From Streptomyces sp. CB02959 (GTDB lineage: Bacteria > Actinomycetota > Actinomycetes > Streptomycetales > Streptomycetaceae): a DNA stretch of 64,000 nt. Position numbers and translations under genes: made by a program. The stretch spans positions 149,535 through 213,534 of the forward strand of contig NZ_NNBP01000007.1 in NCBI RefSeq assembly GCF_002803155.1, written 5' to 3'. Of this stretch, positions 32,822 to 41,037 are shown piece after piece. Every line of letters starts with the position of its first letter. Within the stretch, counting starts at the first letter, position 1. The notes below the pieces were generated by a model. It did no database searches. It had not been told where the DNA came from and saw only the letters and a list, made by a program, of their open reading frames with translations.

Positions 32822-34026
32822 CTACTTCCCCCCATTGATTCCGTCCGACCCGCGATCGCGGTGCGGTACGCATCCACCAGGCGCTCAAGGCCGACGGCCG
32901 GGCTGAAACCCCGCTCGTAACGGCGCCGGGCCGCCTGGCCCATCTCCCGGTTGCGGCCCGGTTCGGCCGCGATCCGGCGTATGCAGGACGCGAGCGAGGC
33001 GGCCTCGCCCGGCCGGTGCAGCAGGCCGGTCACCCCGTCCTCGACGAGTTCGACGAAGGCGCCGTGACCGGCGGCGACGGTCGGCACCCCCGCCGCCATC
33101 GCCTCGACGACCACCAGGCCGAACGCCTCCAGCCACGTCGAGGGAGCCACCACGGCGACCGACCGCGCGATGGCCTGCCGGCACCGGGCCGTGTCGTACA
33201 GGCCGACGTACCGCACGTCGTCCCGGTCCGCCGCCCAGGCGGTCACCTCCCGCTCCAGCGGCCCCGTGCCGGCGATCACGAGTGGTACGCCCAACCCGCC
33301 GCTCCCGGCGATCTCGTCCCACGCGGCCATGAGCAGCCGCACGCCCTTGGCCTCCGCGAGCCGGCCGAGATAGAGCAGATGCTCGCCGGCACCCGCTCGG
33401 CGGACGTCCGGTTCGGGCACGAAGTTGTGCTTCACCGCCAGTCGTTCGGCCGGCATGCCGGCCCGCACCAGGACGTCGCGCTGTGCCGCGGAGATGCAGA
33501 AGAACCGCTCCACGCCGGACCACCACCGCCGCCGGTTGACCGACAGGCTGACCGCGAGCGGCACCGTCGCCAGCCGGGAGCCGCGGTAGCAGCCGTGCCG
33601 GACGGCGGGCAGCGGCGTCGACCCGACGCACTCGGTGCACGGCCGGCCGTCCCGCTGCAGCGTCCCGGGCGGGCAGACCTGGGTGTAGTTGTGCAGCGTG
33701 GCGACGGCGGGCACGCCGGCGTCGGCGCAGGCGGCCAGCACCGCGGGGGACAGGAGCGGGAAGACGTTGTGGACGTGCACCACGTCCGGCCGGTCGGCAC
33801 GGAGTCGGGCGGCGAGTTCCGCGCGGACCGCCGGGTTCCACGGCACCAGCAGCGGCAGCGCGGCCTTGCCGAGCAGGGACCGGGCGGCGATGTCGTCGCT
33901 GCGCCGCTCGAACACCTCGACCCGGTGGCCGGCCGCGCGCAGCAGCGCCGCCTCCTGGTCGACGACCTTGTTCTCCCCGCTCGGCTGCGCCGAGGCGTAG
34001 CGGTTGTGCACCACGAGGACGTGCAT
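32818..34026 (-). CDS. Glycosyltransferase family 4
   Basis: 402 residues, GT-B fold. N-terminal HVLVVHNRYASAQPSGENKV and VDQEAALLRAAGHRVEVF; a Cys-rich segment in the middle (VCPPGTLQRDGRPCTECVG) common to this subgroup; donor-binding LYLGRLAEAKGVRLLMAAW and the E-x7-E motif WLEAFGLVVVEAMAAG. It transfers a sugar from a nucleotide donor to the growing lipid-linked oligosaccharide. It follows the polymerase gene by 2 bases and overlaps the methyltransferase gene by 4. Confidence 0.9.
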   Translation of the reverse strand: MHVLVVHNRYASAQPSGENKVVDQEAALLRAAGHRVEVFERRSDDIAARSLLGKAALPLLVPWNPAVRAELAARLRADRPDVVHVHNVFPLLSPAVLAACADAGVPAVATLHNYTQVCPPGTLQRDGRPCTECVGSTPLPAVRHGCYRGSRLATVPLAVSLSVNRRRWWSGVERFFCISAAQRDVLVRAGMPAERLAVKHNFVPEPDVRRAGAGEHLLYLGRLAEAKGVRLLMAAWDEIAGSGGLGVPLVIAGTGPLEREVTAWAADRDDVRYVGLYDTARCRQAIARSVAVVAPSTWLEAFGLVVVEAMAAGVPTVAAGHGAFVELVEDGVTGLLHRPGEAASLASCIRRIAAEPGRNREMGQAARRRYERGFSPAVGLERLVDAYRTAIAGRTESMGGSR

Positions 34027-34028
34027 GG

Positions 34029-35333
34029 TCAGGTCACCTCCGATCTGCGGGCCCATCGCGGGATGTGCCGTCGAGGAACTTCGGGCGTCGGGACGGGCGT
34101 GGCCGCGGCGGGCACCGTCAGCAGCGAGGCGGCGACCGTCAGATGCAGCAGATACGGCGAGGCGTCGCCCAGCCCGGCCTCGGTGTACGACGCGATCGCG
34201 CAGTAGCTGATCAGGAAGATCGCGCAGGCCCTCGGCAGCGACGGTGGCCGCAGCAACGCGACGCCGCCCAGCACGAGGATGATCGCCGCCACGAGGGCGA
34301 TACCGATCAGACCCTGCTCGTTGTAGACGGCCAGCCAGCTGTTGTCGATCGGCAGCCCGCCGAACGACTTGTCGCCCAGGCCCACGCCGAACATCTGCTC
34401 CGTGGTCGTCCGGGGCGCTGCCAGCAGGGCGTCCCAGACCTTGGCCCGACCGGTGAGATTGGAGAAGTTCTCCTGGCTCTGCCCGCGCAGGAACCACGTC
34501 TGCAGCGCGGAGCTGAACGCCACCGCGGCCACCGCGGCGCACAGCACCGCCCAGGTGAAGAACCGGCGGGCGGCGGCGCTGGTCAGCATGAGCGAGCCGA
34601 TCGCCAACGCCAGCCCGATGAACAGGCCGAGCGTGGCCGTCCGGGTATGGGTCAACGCGAGCAGGACGAGCGACGGCACGATGACGACCGCCGCGCCGGC
34701 CCGGTCGGTCCGGCGGCCCAGTACGAGCAGCACGGTGAGCCCGATGATCACCGCCGCGTACTGTCCGATCTGCGGCGGGGTGAGCGGCCACAGCGCGCCG
34801 ACAAGACGCCCGCCGTACAGGTCGGGCATGGCCGCACCCGGCGAGACCACCAGGCCGGCGGCCACCGACCCGAGGACCGCGAAGTACATCCGGATGTGGT
34901 GCCGGACGAACGTCGGGCCGCCGTCCCACCAGCGGCTGAGCAGCCACAGCGTGCCGACGAAGAGAGCCAGCCGGGCGCAGCGGAACAGCGCGCCGAGCCC
35001 GGACTCCAGGTGCGCACTGGAGATCACGCTCGCCACCAGCAGCAGGGTGAGCAGGAACAGGAAGGCGCTGGGTCGGATGCGCAGCCGGACATTGAGCGCG
35101 AGCGCCAGCGCGAACGCGGCGACCAGCGCGCCCATGGTGACCAGCTGGATGAGTGAGCGGGGCAGCGGAATGATGGTCTTCGCCCCGGCGGAGCCGAGCG
35201 TGTTGAGGACCAGCAGCCCCCAGACGATCCCGACCGTCCTCGGTGTGCCGGCCGGGCGCGGTGCCGCGCCGGGCCGCGGTCCCGCCGTGTCCGGTCCGCC
35301 CGGCAGCCCACCGCGCGTCAGATCCCCGACCAT
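34029..35333 (-). CDS. O-antigen ligase/Wzy-like polymerase
   Basis: 434 residues, ATG at 35333 one base after the preceding stop. About eleven membrane helices with one long outside loop. The conserved Wzy_C-type signature is visible: LLALTHTRTATLGLFIGLAL, then NLTGRAKVWDALLAAP, MFGVGLGDKSFGG and NSWLAVYNEQGLIGIAL. Such proteins polymerise or ligate lipid-linked repeats on the outer face. As the only Wzy-like gene in the cluster it is the probable polymerase. Confidence 0.82.
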   Translation of the reverse strand: MVGDLTRGGLPGGPDTAGPRPGAAPRPAGTPRTVGIVWGLLVLNTLGSAGAKTIIPLPRSLIQLVTMGALVAAFALALALNVRLRIRPSAFLFLLTLLLVASVISSAHLESGLGALFRCARLALFVGTLWLLSRWWDGGPTFVRHHIRMYFAVLGSVAAGLVVSPGAAMPDLYGGRLVGALWPLTPPQIGQYAAVIIGLTVLLVLGRRTDRAGAAVVIVPSLVLLALTHTRTATLGLFIGLALAIGSLMLTSAAARRFFTWAVLCAAVAAVAFSSALQTWFLRGQSQENFSNLTGRAKVWDALLAAPRTTTEQMFGVGLGDKSFGGLPIDNSWLAVYNEQGLIGIALVAAIILVLGGVALLRPPSLPRACAIFLISYCAIASYTEAGLGDASPYLLHLTVAASLLTVPAAATPVPTPEVPRRHIPRWARRSEVT

Positions 35334-35334
35334 C

Positions 35335-36873
35335 TCAACCACCGGCCCGTGGGTCGAGGGTGCTGCCCGCGTCCTGCCGGTACGGCGTGCCCTGCCACTG
35401 CCCGGAGTCGAGTACCTGGCTGGGATCGTGGGCGACGAATTTCCACGGCCCGATGTAGACGTTGTCGTGCCAGCGGTTGTGCTGCTTGCTGGTGATCGCC
35501 TCGGCCACCCGGTCGCCCTTGTACGGCGACCAGTCCGGATAGGTGCCGTAGTTGGCCAGCACCGCCATGCGGTCGCACTTCGCCGCGCAGGTGACGACGG
35601 ACTTGTCCAGCACGAAGCGGTTGCCGTGGATGTCCACCCGCTGGGTCTTCCAGCGGCAGTCGGCGTAGAGCGGTGCGCCGGCGATCGCCGGCTCCGCGCA
35701 GCGGTCGGTGTCCCGCACCAGCAGGGTGCAGACACCGGACGAGGTGTTGGCCGGGCTGTTGCAGAACCGGTCGGCGTTTTCCCACAGGGTGATGCCGGAC
35801 CAGTTGTTCTCCAGCACGTTCCGGTAGATCTCGATCTTGTCGGTGCGGGCTCGGATCCGTGGTTCGCCACCGGACTCGGACAGGTAGACGGTCGCGAACG
35901 GGAAGTTGTCGCCGCGGTCGGCCGCCTTGCGGCCCTCGACCCAGTTGTTCCGCCGGATCGTGTTGTTCCGGATGACCGCGTTGTAGCTGGTCTCGTAGAT
36001 CAGGGCGGCGCCGTCGTTGGCCTCGATCACGTTGTTCTCGATGCGGAAGTCGTTGTTGTTGGTGTCCGCCCACAGCCCCGTTCCGCGGTTGTCGTGCACC
36101 CAGTTGCCGCGTATGTCGGCGCCGTTGACGGCCCAGAACTTCACGCCTCCGGTGCAGCCGCAGCCCGGCTGCCGCCGTTCCCAGTCGCCGGTGTTGTTGC
36201 CGACGATCTCGTTGCCCTCGACCACCAGGTCGCCGACCCGGCCGCCGGTCGTGTAGGCGTTCATGCCGTACTGTCCGTTGTCGCGCAGGCAGTTGGCGCG
36301 GACCCGCTGGTGGGCACCGGCCATCAGCCCGGCCCCGGAGTTGTTCCGGATCGTCGCGTGCTCGACCACCCACCCGTCGGCCGAGTCATGGTTGACCACT
36401 CCCTCGTTCTGCGGCGCGACGAAACCCTGCACGGTCAGGTAGCGGATGGTGACGTTGCGGGCGGTACCGCCGAAGGCGTACTGGTTCTTCTGCCGGCCGT
36501 CGAGCACCGCGCCCGGCGCACCGAGGTAGCGGTCCCCTTCCTTGGGGATGACCTGGGCGTAGCGGTCCGGGTCGAGCCTGTGGTCGCCCGGTCGAAGCCA
36601 GAACGTCGTGTTCGGGGGGTTGCTCTTGGTCTGCGCTGCCAGGTCACCGACCACCGCGGGGTCGACCGTCACCGCGCCCGCCGGTGCCTTCGCCGGCCCG
36701 GCCGCGGGCTTGGCGCACACCCGGGCCACGGACGTGGACAGCGCCCCGGACGTGGTCGGCGCGGTGGTCGGCCTTGCCTGGGCGCCTTGCGTGCCCGCAC
36801 AGCCGGTCGTCGCCAGCAGGGCCAGCGCCAGCGGTGCCGCCGCCCACGCCCAGTGCCGCCTCTTGATCCCCAC
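35335..36873 (-). CDS. Parallel beta-helix exported protein of the EPS cluster
   Basis: 512 residues from a GTG at 36873 preceded by AGGGGGG. The N-terminus KRRHWAWAAAPLALALLATTGCAG is a likely lipoprotein signal, though the lipobox is weak. The body is a beta-helix: NVTIRYLTVQGFVAP, WVVEHATIRNNSGAGLMAG, DLVVEGNEIVGNNTGDW, IENNVIEANDGAALIYETSY, KIEIYRNVLENNWSGITLW. Several Cys pairs may be disulfides. The fold is that of polysaccharide lyases and C5-epimerases, so it may trim or modify the polymer outside the cell. Coupled within 8 bases of the lyase gene. Confidence 0.8.
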   Translation of the reverse strand: MGIKRRHWAWAAAPLALALLATTGCAGTQGAQARPTTAPTTSGALSTSVARVCAKPAAGPAKAPAGAVTVDPAVVGDLAAQTKSNPPNTTFWLRPGDHRLDPDRYAQVIPKEGDRYLGAPGAVLDGRQKNQYAFGGTARNVTIRYLTVQGFVAPQNEGVVNHDSADGWVVEHATIRNNSGAGLMAGAHQRVRANCLRDNGQYGMNAYTTGGRVGDLVVEGNEIVGNNTGDWERRQPGCGCTGGVKFWAVNGADIRGNWVHDNRGTGLWADTNNNDFRIENNVIEANDGAALIYETSYNAVIRNNTIRRNNWVEGRKAADRGDNFPFATVYLSESGGEPRIRARTDKIEIYRNVLENNWSGITLWENADRFCNSPANTSSGVCTLLVRDTDRCAEPAIAGAPLYADCRWKTQRVDIHGNRFVLDKSVVTCAAKCDRMAVLANYGTYPDWSPYKGDRVAEAITSKQHNRWHDNVYIGPWKFVAHDPSQVLDSGQWQGTPYRQDAGSTLDPRAGG

Positions 36874-36881
36874 CCGCCCCC

Positions 36882-38834
36882 CTAGCCGTGGAACCTGAGC
36901 ACGGTGGTGAAGCCCTCCGCGCCGTCGGCGAAGCCGGTGCCGACCAGAGTGGTGGTGGGTTCCTTGCGCCCGAAGCCCGCGGAGTACCAGCCCAGCGGCG
37001 GATCGGTCTCGCCGCGGTGCGCTCGCCAGCTCAGCTGCCCGGGCAGGTCGAGCACCGCGGAGCGGTCCTCGCCGTCGCGGGTCCAGGTGAGCACCGCCTG
37101 GTTGTCCGCCAGGTCCGCGGTGATCGCCGGGCCGAGGTGGAACGCCAGGTGTACGTCCCGGCGTGGGCCGCGCACCTCGTCGACCACCCTCAACTCCTGG
37201 CTTGCAGGCGTCAGTTCCACCCGGCGGCGGTGCACGGACTGCTGGTAGCCGTCGTGCTCGGCACACCAGCGGGCCACACCGTCGTCCGGAGTGTCCGCGA
37301 CCAGGACGCGGGTGCGGGCATGCCGGGTCCACAGGAACGGGCCGCCGGAGACCGACTGGTCACCGCCGTCCAGCCGCAGGGTGTTGTGGCCGAGCGTCGA
37401 CCGGAAGTACTGCCGCCACTCGGGCTGCCCGTGGTAGCAGAACGTCCCCGGGTCGGCGAGCACGTCGACCCCGTCGTGCCGGACCTCCACGGACAGCGCG
37501 TCCGCGTGGGCGTGCGCGGCGATGGACAGGAAGCCGTGCGGACCGCCGTCGCAGCGGCACCAGATCTCCGCCGGCCCGCGCAGGATGGTCATGCCCGCGT
37601 CGGCGAAATGGTCAGGTCGGCGCGCCGGGCGGGTCACGCCCCTTACGCCGGGTCTGATCAGCGCGGCCAGCAGCGGGGTGCGCACATCGGTGCCGGTCAC
37701 CGTCGGCCACCAGGCCAGTCGGCCGAACACGGCGTCCCCGGTGGTCAGCAGCGAGGCCCAGCGGTCGGTGCCCGCGCCGTCCACGACCAGGCCGTGCCCG
37801 TCGTCCGCGTCCCCCTGGCGCGGCGGCCGCAACCGGCCGTCCACGACGGCCGCGAGCGCGTCGGTCATCCGCAGCAGCACCAGCCGGACGGTCGAGGGGA
37901 CCGGCACGTCGGCGGCGTCCGCCTCGGCAACTGCGGCCAGGCCGAGCTCCAGTACGAGTCCGTGGTACTCGGTGGCCAGTTCGCGGTTGAGGCCGGAGGC
38001 GAAGGTGTTGCCGCGCAGGTGCCGCTCCAGCGACCGCAGCGCGCCCGCCCGCCAACGCGCCGAGGAGGGGAACCACCCGAACGCGCAGGCCGCGGCGAAC
38101 TGCCCGGCGGCCTCGGCGATGACGTGGTTGTTCGCCGAAGACCCCCGACTGGGGAAGGCGGCCAGCCAGCGCTGGTGGTGCCAGATCTGGTTCAGCGCCA
38201 CCGGGTTGCCCTCGAACAGCCCGGCCGCGCCCGGCCAGTCGTCGAGCAGCCGGCGGATCCACACCCAGGAGAGCAGCCGGATGCTTAGCTCGATGCCGCT
38301 GATCCAGTGCACGCCGCGCAGCGGTGGGTTGGCCGCCCACCACGACCGCAGGTGCTCGGCCACCCGCTCGGCGTACCGCTCCTGCCCGGTGATCGCGTAG
38401 GCGGCGGCGAGCACGGTGAGGTACTGGTGCCGGGACGGTTCCCAGATCTGCTTGATGTCGCCGACCGCGTCCTCGTTCCGGTACGGCACGTCGAAGGCGT
38501 AGCCGTACGGAGCCCGGCGGCCGGTCTTCGGGTCGTACCACCAGTCCGGGTCGGCCAGGTCGTCGCGGACCACCCCGAAGTACTCGGCGTGCCCGTACAT
38601 CAGCCGGTCCGCTTCGGCGAGGAGCCGTTTCGCGGCGTCCGGAGGTATGCCGGCGATCGTCCCGGCGGGCAGTACCGCGGTGAACCGGGCGCCGGTCACG
38701 CTCGGGCAGTGCGGCCGCGCCGACCGCCACCGCCGCCTGCGCACCGCGTCTCCCACCCGGCCGCCGACCTCCGCCGGTCCCATCCGGGACAGCCGCCGCA
38801 GGTACCAGCCCGCACTCCCCGAGCTCACCGTCAT
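36882..38834 (-). CDS. Heparinase II/III-type polysaccharide lyase
   Basis: 650 residues. An N-terminal alpha/alpha toroid (WEPSRHQYLTVLAAAYAITG, GVHWISGIELSIRLLSWVW, SSANNHVIAEAAGQFAAACA with the conserved Asn-His) is followed by a beta-sandwich domain holding AHAHADALSVEVRHDGVDVL and TFCYHGQPEWRQYFRSTLGHNTL. These are the landmarks of heparinase II/III-like lyases that cleave uronic-acid polymers by beta-elimination. No signal peptide is seen. The same-strand dehydrogenase fusion overlaps by 4 bases, a pairing I recall from other exopolysaccharide clusters. The nucleotide-sugar dehydrogenase at 47271 could supply the uronic acid. Confidence 0.85.
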   Translation of the reverse strand: MTVSSGSAGWYLRRLSRMGPAEVGGRVGDAVRRRRWRSARPHCPSVTGARFTAVLPAGTIAGIPPDAAKRLLAEADRLMYGHAEYFGVVRDDLADPDWWYDPKTGRRAPYGYAFDVPYRNEDAVGDIKQIWEPSRHQYLTVLAAAYAITGQERYAERVAEHLRSWWAANPPLRGVHWISGIELSIRLLSWVWIRRLLDDWPGAAGLFEGNPVALNQIWHHQRWLAAFPSRGSSANNHVIAEAAGQFAAACAFGWFPSSARWRAGALRSLERHLRGNTFASGLNRELATEYHGLVLELGLAAVAEADAADVPVPSTVRLVLLRMTDALAAVVDGRLRPPRQGDADDGHGLVVDGAGTDRWASLLTTGDAVFGRLAWWPTVTGTDVRTPLLAALIRPGVRGVTRPARRPDHFADAGMTILRGPAEIWCRCDGGPHGFLSIAAHAHADALSVEVRHDGVDVLADPGTFCYHGQPEWRQYFRSTLGHNTLRLDGGDQSVSGGPFLWTRHARTRVLVADTPDDGVARWCAEHDGYQQSVHRRRVELTPASQELRVVDEVRGPRRDVHLAFHLGPAITADLADNQAVLTWTRDGEDRSAVLDLPGQLSWRAHRGETDPPLGWYSAGFGRKEPTTTLVGTGFADGAEGFTTVLRFHG

Positions 38835-41008
38835 CGCGCCCTCGCCAACGTCACCGGCGCGCCGCCGGCCAGACCGGCCTGCACGGCGAGGGTGGCCGCC
38901 GTGGTGGCGACCAGCGACTCCAGCGGCACCGGCATCGGCCCGCCGGTCCGCACGGCCTTGACGAACGCGGCCAGTTCGGCGGACTGGCCCTTGTCCCGGG
39001 CCTTGGGCAGCCGCGAACTGACCCACCGCTTGCGGCTGTACACCGAGGCACGGACGAAGTCGTCGAGCCGCAGCACCTTGCCGTCCGCGACCAGGTCCAG
39101 CGTCTCCTTGGGGAAGCCGGGCGAGCCGGTGGTGACGTAGCTGATGGTGGCGGTGGACCCGTCCGGGTAGCGCAGCACGATCTGCAGGTCCTCGTTGCCG
39201 GACGTGGCGACCGCGTACACCGAGACCGGGTCGGCCCCGAGCAGCCAGCTCGCCGTGTCGATGAAGTGCCCGCCCTCGCCGGCGAACCGCGAGCCCTCGG
39301 CGCCCTGTTGGAGGTACCAGCTGCCGTGCTGGAGGCGTCCCGCATTGACCAGGTAGCGCAGGCTCGCCGGACCGGAACGGGTGCCGAACCGCTGCCTGGC
39401 CTCGTTCAGCAGCGGCGCGAACCGGCGGTTGAAGCCCACCTGCAGCCGGTCGTTGCCGGACTCCTCCACCGCCGCGAGCACACCGGCCAGCTCGTCCTCG
39501 GTGAGCGCCAGGGGCTTCTCGACGAACACCGCCTTGCCGGCGAGGAGTGCCTTGCGGGTCAGCTCGGCGTGCGACCTGTGGCGGGTGACCACGAACACCG
39601 CGTCGACCGACTTGTCGCCGAGCACGGCGTCGAGGTCGGTGGTCGCCTCGGCGAAGCCGAACTTCCGCTGGGCGTTGGCCGCGGACAGCGCCGTCGTGGT
39701 GACGACCGTCGACAACTCGACGCCGTCGCGCTGCGCCAGGTGCGGCAGCAGCATCGACGTCGCGTAGTTCCCCGCGCCGACGAACGCCAGGCGCACCGGT
39801 GTCCTGGCAGCCCGGACCGGACTCCGCCGCACGTTCACCGCGGGCACGGCCACCGCCGGGGCCTCCGCCTCTCCGGCCCCCGCGGGTTCGGGGTACCGGA
39901 ACAGCACGGCCACGGCCTTCAGGTCGCCGTCCTTCAGCCGCTGGTACGTCTCGACGGCGTCGTCGAAGGCGGCGACGTGGGAGACCAGGGGCTCCACGTC
40001 GACGCTGCCGCGGGCGACGAGATCGAGGAAGCACGCCAGGTTGCGGCGCTCGGTCCAGCGCACGTAGCCGATCGGATAGTCCCGCCCCTCCAGCTCGTAC
40101 TCCGGGTCGTAGCGCCCGGGGCCGTAACTGCGGGAGAACCGGACGTCGAGCTCCTTCTCGTAGTACGCGTTCCACGGCAGGTCCAGGCGGCACTTGCCGA
40201 TGTCGACGACCCGGCCGCGGTCCCGGCACAGCCGGGCGGCCAGCTCGACGGGTTGGTTGCTGCCGCCGCCGGCTGCCAGGTACACCTGGTCCACGCCATG
40301 GCCGTCGGTGAGCTCGGCGACGACGGCCTCCACCGCCGCGGACGCGGGATCGCCGCAGGCCGCGGCGCCCAGGCGTTCCGCGAGGTCGCAGCGCACCGGG
40401 TCGGGGTCGACGCCGACGACGCGGACTCCCGAGGCGGCGAGGAGCTGCACCACCAGCTGCCCGATCAGCCCGAGGCCGATGACCAGCGCCGCGTCGCCGA
40501 GCTGTGGCTCGCCGCGGCGGACGGCCTGCAGCGCGATCGACCCGACGGTGCCGAAGGCCGCGTGCCGCGGTGCGAGGCCGTCCGGCACCCGGGCGTAGAG
40601 GTTCTTCGGCACCCAGTTCAGCTCGGCGTGCAGCGCGTGCTCGTTGCCGGCGCAGGCCACGAGGTCGCCGACCTTCACCTCGTCGATCCCGGGGCCGACC
40701 TGCTCGACCACCCCGCACAGCGAGTACCCCAGCGGCGTGTAGGAGTCCAGCTTTCCCATCACCTTGCGGTAGGTGGCGGGCACCCCGTTGGTGGCCACGC
40801 TCTGCATGACCTTCGCCACCTGGTCCGGCCGCGAGCGGGCCTTGCCCAGCATCGACATGCCGGCCTCGGACACCTTCATGAGCTCGGTCCCGGTGGATAT
40901 CAGCGAGTAGGCGCTGCGGACCAGCACACCGCCCGGCTTGCACCCCGGCACCGGCACGTCGAGCACCGCCAGCTCGCCGCTCTTGTAGTTCTGCACAACC
41001 TGTTTCAC
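38831..41008 (-). CDS. Bi-domain oxidoreductase: MDR-type dehydrogenase fused to Gfo/Idh/MocA domain
   Basis: 725 residues. Residues 1-~345 form a zinc-alcohol-dehydrogenase-like (MDR) module without the catalytic zinc Cys (SAYSLISTGTELM; nucleotide motif ALVIGLGLIGQLVVQLL). A short linker rich in Ala, Pro and Glu leads to a Gfo/Idh/MocA dehydrogenase (LAFVGAGNYATSMLLPHLAQ, the Lys of AVFVEKPLALTEDEL, and GGHFIDTASWLLG). Two redox domains in one chain suggest sequential oxidation and reduction of one sugar or sugar acid. Known from exopolysaccharide clusters; the substrate is not established. Confidence 0.85.
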   Translation of the reverse strand: MKQVVQNYKSGELAVLDVPVPGCKPGGVLVRSAYSLISTGTELMKVSEAGMSMLGKARSRPDQVAKVMQSVATNGVPATYRKVMGKLDSYTPLGYSLCGVVEQVGPGIDEVKVGDLVACAGNEHALHAELNWVPKNLYARVPDGLAPRHAAFGTVGSIALQAVRRGEPQLGDAALVIGLGLIGQLVVQLLAASGVRVVGVDPDPVRCDLAERLGAAACGDPASAAVEAVVAELTDGHGVDQVYLAAGGGSNQPVELAARLCRDRGRVVDIGKCRLDLPWNAYYEKELDVRFSRSYGPGRYDPEYELEGRDYPIGYVRWTERRNLACFLDLVARGSVDVEPLVSHVAAFDDAVETYQRLKDGDLKAVAVLFRYPEPAGAGEAEAPAVAVPAVNVRRSPVRAARTPVRLAFVGAGNYATSMLLPHLAQRDGVELSTVVTTTALSAANAQRKFGFAEATTDLDAVLGDKSVDAVFVVTRHRSHAELTRKALLAGKAVFVEKPLALTEDELAGVLAAVEESGNDRLQVGFNRRFAPLLNEARQRFGTRSGPASLRYLVNAGRLQHGSWYLQQGAEGSRFAGEGGHFIDTASWLLGADPVSVYAVATSGNEDLQIVLRYPDGSTATISYVTTGSPGFPKETLDLVADGKVLRLDDFVRASVYSRKRWVSSRLPKARDKGQSAELAAFVKAVRTGGPMPVPLESLVATTAATLAVQAGLAGGAPVTLARAR

Positions 41009-41037
41009 CCGAAGTCCCCTTGTTTCTCAGCCGTCTT

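Noticed and set aside
36882..40943. A 1353-codon minus-strand frame spanning the lyase and beyond
   Set aside because: Only the part up to 38834 is the lyase; upstream the frame is an off-frame shadow of the dehydrogenase fusion, which has clear domain motifs in its own frame.
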